Assembly (NCBI GenBank): GCA_900556535.1
Contig: USPI01000064.1
Location: 1 to 7,750, forward strand
DNA: 7,750 bases
Direction: 5' to 3'
From: an uncultured Eubacteriales bacterium
GTDB lineage: Bacteria > Bacillota > Clostridia > Oscillospirales > Oscillospiraceae
Part shown: positions 6,215 to 7,750 of the stretch, piece after piece
Layout: each line of letters begins with the position of its first letter
How positions within the stretch are numbered: position 1 is the first letter of the stretch
Made by a program: the position numbers and the translations under genes
Notes under the pieces: model-generated
Databases searched by the model: none
Seen by the model: only the letters and a program-made list of their open reading frames with translations
What the model was told of the DNA's origin: nothing

Positions 6215-7597
6215 TCAGGCTTCGGTGATGGTGTAGCGGACTACCTTTTCCTCATTTTCGCGGCGCTTCTCGAAGAAGTTCTCCGCGACCTGCGGGAATG
6301 CGATATAGCTGAGGACATCCTCCTCGCAGCGTGCGTCCGCACCGAGGTGCTCGACAGCCTTTTCGTAGGTGTCAGTGGGCAGGGAATCGGCGTAGCGGCC
6401 CACGATGGGCTTCTCGTCGCCGAGTATCTTTGCGCGTATCTCCTCGTCGATGGGAGCGGGAGTGCGGCCGTATTCGCCGCGGCAGTATGCCTTTATCTCC
6501 GCGCCGACGTTCTTGTAGCGCTCGCCCGCGAGCACGTTCTGGACCGCCTGCGAGCCGACGAGCTGGCTGGTCGGGGTGACGAGCGGGGGATAGCCCATGT
6601 CCTTGCGGACTCTCGGAGTTTCAAGCAGAGCATCCTCGAACTTGTCGAGCGCGTTCATCATCTTGAGCTGGCTCAGGAGGTTGGAGAGCATTCCGCCGGG
6701 TATCTGATAGGTCAGGCACTGGGTATCGGTGGACATGGAGATGGGGTTGAGAGTGCCGTCGGCAAGGTAATCATTGCGGATGGGCTTGAAGTAGTTTGCC
6801 ATTTCTATGAGTATCTTCTCGTCAAGCGCAACGTCGTAGCCGAGCTCCTTGAGCGCATAGTAAAGCGTCTCGGTAGCGGGCTGCGAGGTGCCGCCGGAGA
6901 AGGGAGAGATAGCGGTGTCGATGACGTCCGCGCCTGCCTCGATGCCCTTGAGATAGGTCATGAAGGCAAGACCCGTGGTGCAGTGCGTGTGCAGAACTAC
7001 GGGCAGGTCAACTGCGTCCTTTATGCCGGAAACGAGGTCGTATGCCGCCTTCGGGGTCATGATGCCCGCCATGTCCTTTATGCAGATAGAGCTCACGCCC
7101 ATCTGCTGAAGCTCCTTGACCATCTCGACAAACTTTGCCGTGGTGTGTACGGGGCTGGTGGTGTAGGAAATGGTGCCGGACGCCATTGCGCCCTGCTTGA
7201 CGGTCTCCTCGATGGCGACCTTGAGGTTATCGGTGTCGTTAAGGGCGTCGAAAATGCGGATGATGTCGATGCCGTTTGCGACGGAGGCGCGCACGAAGCG
7301 GCGGACGATGTCGTCGGGATAGTGCTTGTAGCCGAGGATGTTCTGACCGCGCAGAAGCATCTGGAGCTTCGTGTTGGGCATCTTGGCACGGATCTTGCGC
7401 AGACGCTCCCAGGGATCCTCGTTGAGGAATCTCAGGCAGACGTCAAAGGTCGCGCCGCCCCAGCACTCAACGGAGTAAAATCCCGCCTTGTCCATCTGCT
7501 CAAGGATGGGCTCGAACTTGTCGTAGGGAAGCCGGGTAGCGATAAGTGACTGGTTCGCGTCACGAAGCACGGTTTCCGTAAACTGTACTTTCTTCAT
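6215..7597 (-). CDS. oadA: Oxaloacetate decarboxylase carboxyltransferase (alpha) subunit lacking the biotin domain
   Basis: This 460-residue cytoplasmic enzyme transfers CO2 from oxaloacetate (or runs the pyruvate direction) to biotin. It belongs to the PYC/OADA carboxyltransferase family: a TIM barrel starts with TVLRDANQSLIATR (9-22), continues through GQNILGYKHYPDD (84-96), and holds the metal-site lysine in IKDMAGIMTPK (K174) and the histidine pair in LHTHCTTGL (H203, H205). SPFSGGTSQPATE (231-243) is also diagnostic. The conserved C-terminal part of the family runs to about 440, but the final biotin-carrying domain of full-length OadA is missing and is supplied by a separate gene two positions on. 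It is first in its operon, with GGGAGG 5 bases before the ATG. The partner genes favour oxaloacetate decarboxylation as a sodium pump over anabolic pyruvate carboxylation: no biotin carboxylase gene is present in the window. Confidence 0.93.
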   Translation of the reverse strand: MKKVQFTETVLRDANQSLIATRLPYDKFEPILEQMDKAGFYSVECWGGATFDVCLRFLNEDPWERLRKIRAKMPNTKLQMLLRGQNILGYKHYPDDIVRRFVRASVANGIDIIRIFDALNDTDNLKVAIEETVKQGAMASGTISYTTSPVHTTAKFVEMVKELQQMGVSSICIKDMAGIMTPKAAYDLVSGIKDAVDLPVVLHTHCTTGLAFMTYLKGIEAGADVIDTAISPFSGGTSQPATETLYYALKELGYDVALDEKILIEMANYFKPIRNDYLADGTLNPISMSTDTQCLTYQIPGGMLSNLLSQLKMMNALDKFEDALLETPRVRKDMGYPPLVTPTSQLVGSQAVQNVLAGERYKNVGAEIKAYCRGEYGRTPAPIDEEIRAKILGDEKPIVGRYADSLPTDTYEKAVEHLGADARCEEDVLSYIAFPQVAENFFEKRRENEEKVVRYTITEA

Positions 7598-7624
7598 TTT
7601 TTCCTCCCAGATTTCAAATTTTCA

Positions 7625-7637
7625 CCTGCACGGCAGG
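7625..7637 (-). promoter_or_regulatory. Inverted repeat in the oadA leader
   Basis: CCTGC and GCAGG form a perfect 5-base GC-rich arm pair around three bases. It lies at the predicted 5' end of the transcript, about 28 bases before the oadA start codon. It could be an mRNA 5' hairpin or a small operator. No larger riboswitch-like fold is visible in this short leader. Confidence 0.35.
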
Positions 7638-7642
7638 CTAAC

Positions 7643-7670
7643 ATTATAACAGCGTATATTATAATATAAA
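7643..7670 (-). promoter_or_regulatory. Probable promoter of the decarboxylase operon
   Basis: On the minus strand an extended -10 element, TGTTATAAT (TATAAT at 7643-7648), is preceded after 16 bases by TTTATA (7665-7670), a 4-of-6 match to the -35 consensus. The start of transcription would fall near 7636, about 40 bases before the oadA ATG. A second TATAAT lies at 7658-7663 but has no acceptable -35 box. The whole 7640-7720 stretch is much more AT-rich than the genes. Confidence 0.55.
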
Positions 7671-7724
7671 CTTTCGGTAAATTCTACACTTATCTTAGGC
7701 AATTTTATAACAATGAAACAAAGC

Positions 7725-7750
7725 AAAAAAGGCAGACAGCTTGAGCTGCC
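7725..7750 (-). terminator. Probable intrinsic terminator of the gene upstream of oadA (at window edge)
   Basis: Reading the minus strand, GGCAG (7746-7750) pairs with CTGCC (7731-7735) across a 10-base loop and runs straight into six T residues (7725-7730). An alternative short inner stem is possible, and the left arm may extend past the window. It suggests a gene in the same direction ends just outside. Confidence 0.5.

Noticed and set aside
6347..7549. 400-codon open frame on the plus strand
   Set aside because: It lies wholly antisense to oadA, whose protein carries all family motifs. The plus-strand translation resembles no family known to me and is a by-product of GC-rich codon use.

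Overview
The window looks like a moderately GC-rich (about 55-60%) anaerobic Firmicute, most likely a gut clostridium. This rests on the sodium-pump decarboxylase set, the strong AGGAGG-type ribosome binding sites before nearly every gene, and the style of the proteins; the genus is an inference. Every gene supported here lies on the minus strand, so the window reads from right to left. The long plus-strand open frames are antisense shadows.

Right part (about 7750 down to 4173). A probable terminator of an upstream gene sits at the right edge. An AT-rich leader with a promoter follows, then a four-gene operon for a membrane-bound, biotin-dependent, sodium-translocating decarboxylase, most likely oxaloacetate decarboxylase. 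The order is carboxyltransferase subunit (no biotin domain), small membrane subunit (OadG-like), free-standing biotin carrier protein, and the beta subunit that carries sodium. The carboxyltransferase moves CO2 from the keto acid to biotin, the carrier delivers carboxybiotin to the membrane, and the beta subunit decarboxylates it while exporting Na+. A strong intrinsic terminator closes the operon.

Middle part (4129 down to 1589). A second operon starts from a perfect consensus promoter (TTGACA, 17-base spacer, TATAAT). A 28-base near-perfect palindrome covers the expected transcription start. The operon encodes a TetR-family regulator, a DrrA-like ABC ATPase and an ABC-2 permease. The genes are tightly packed (1-base gap, then a GTGA overlap), the layout of a self-regulated drug or toxic-compound exporter.

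Left part (1552 to the left edge). A second ABC ATPase begins with a good ribosome binding site, but its sequence stops being an ABC ATPase just after the D-loop (residue about 178). In the same open frame it becomes a very cysteine-rich protein: four tandem repeats of about 48 residues (40 Cys in 190 residues), then histidine/cysteine CxxCG motifs, running off the window. The ATPase half lacks its switch histidine. The join falls where both parts can share a Leu-Cys-Asp stretch. This is the most unusual object here: a real gene fusion, a recombination-made chimera or an assembly join.
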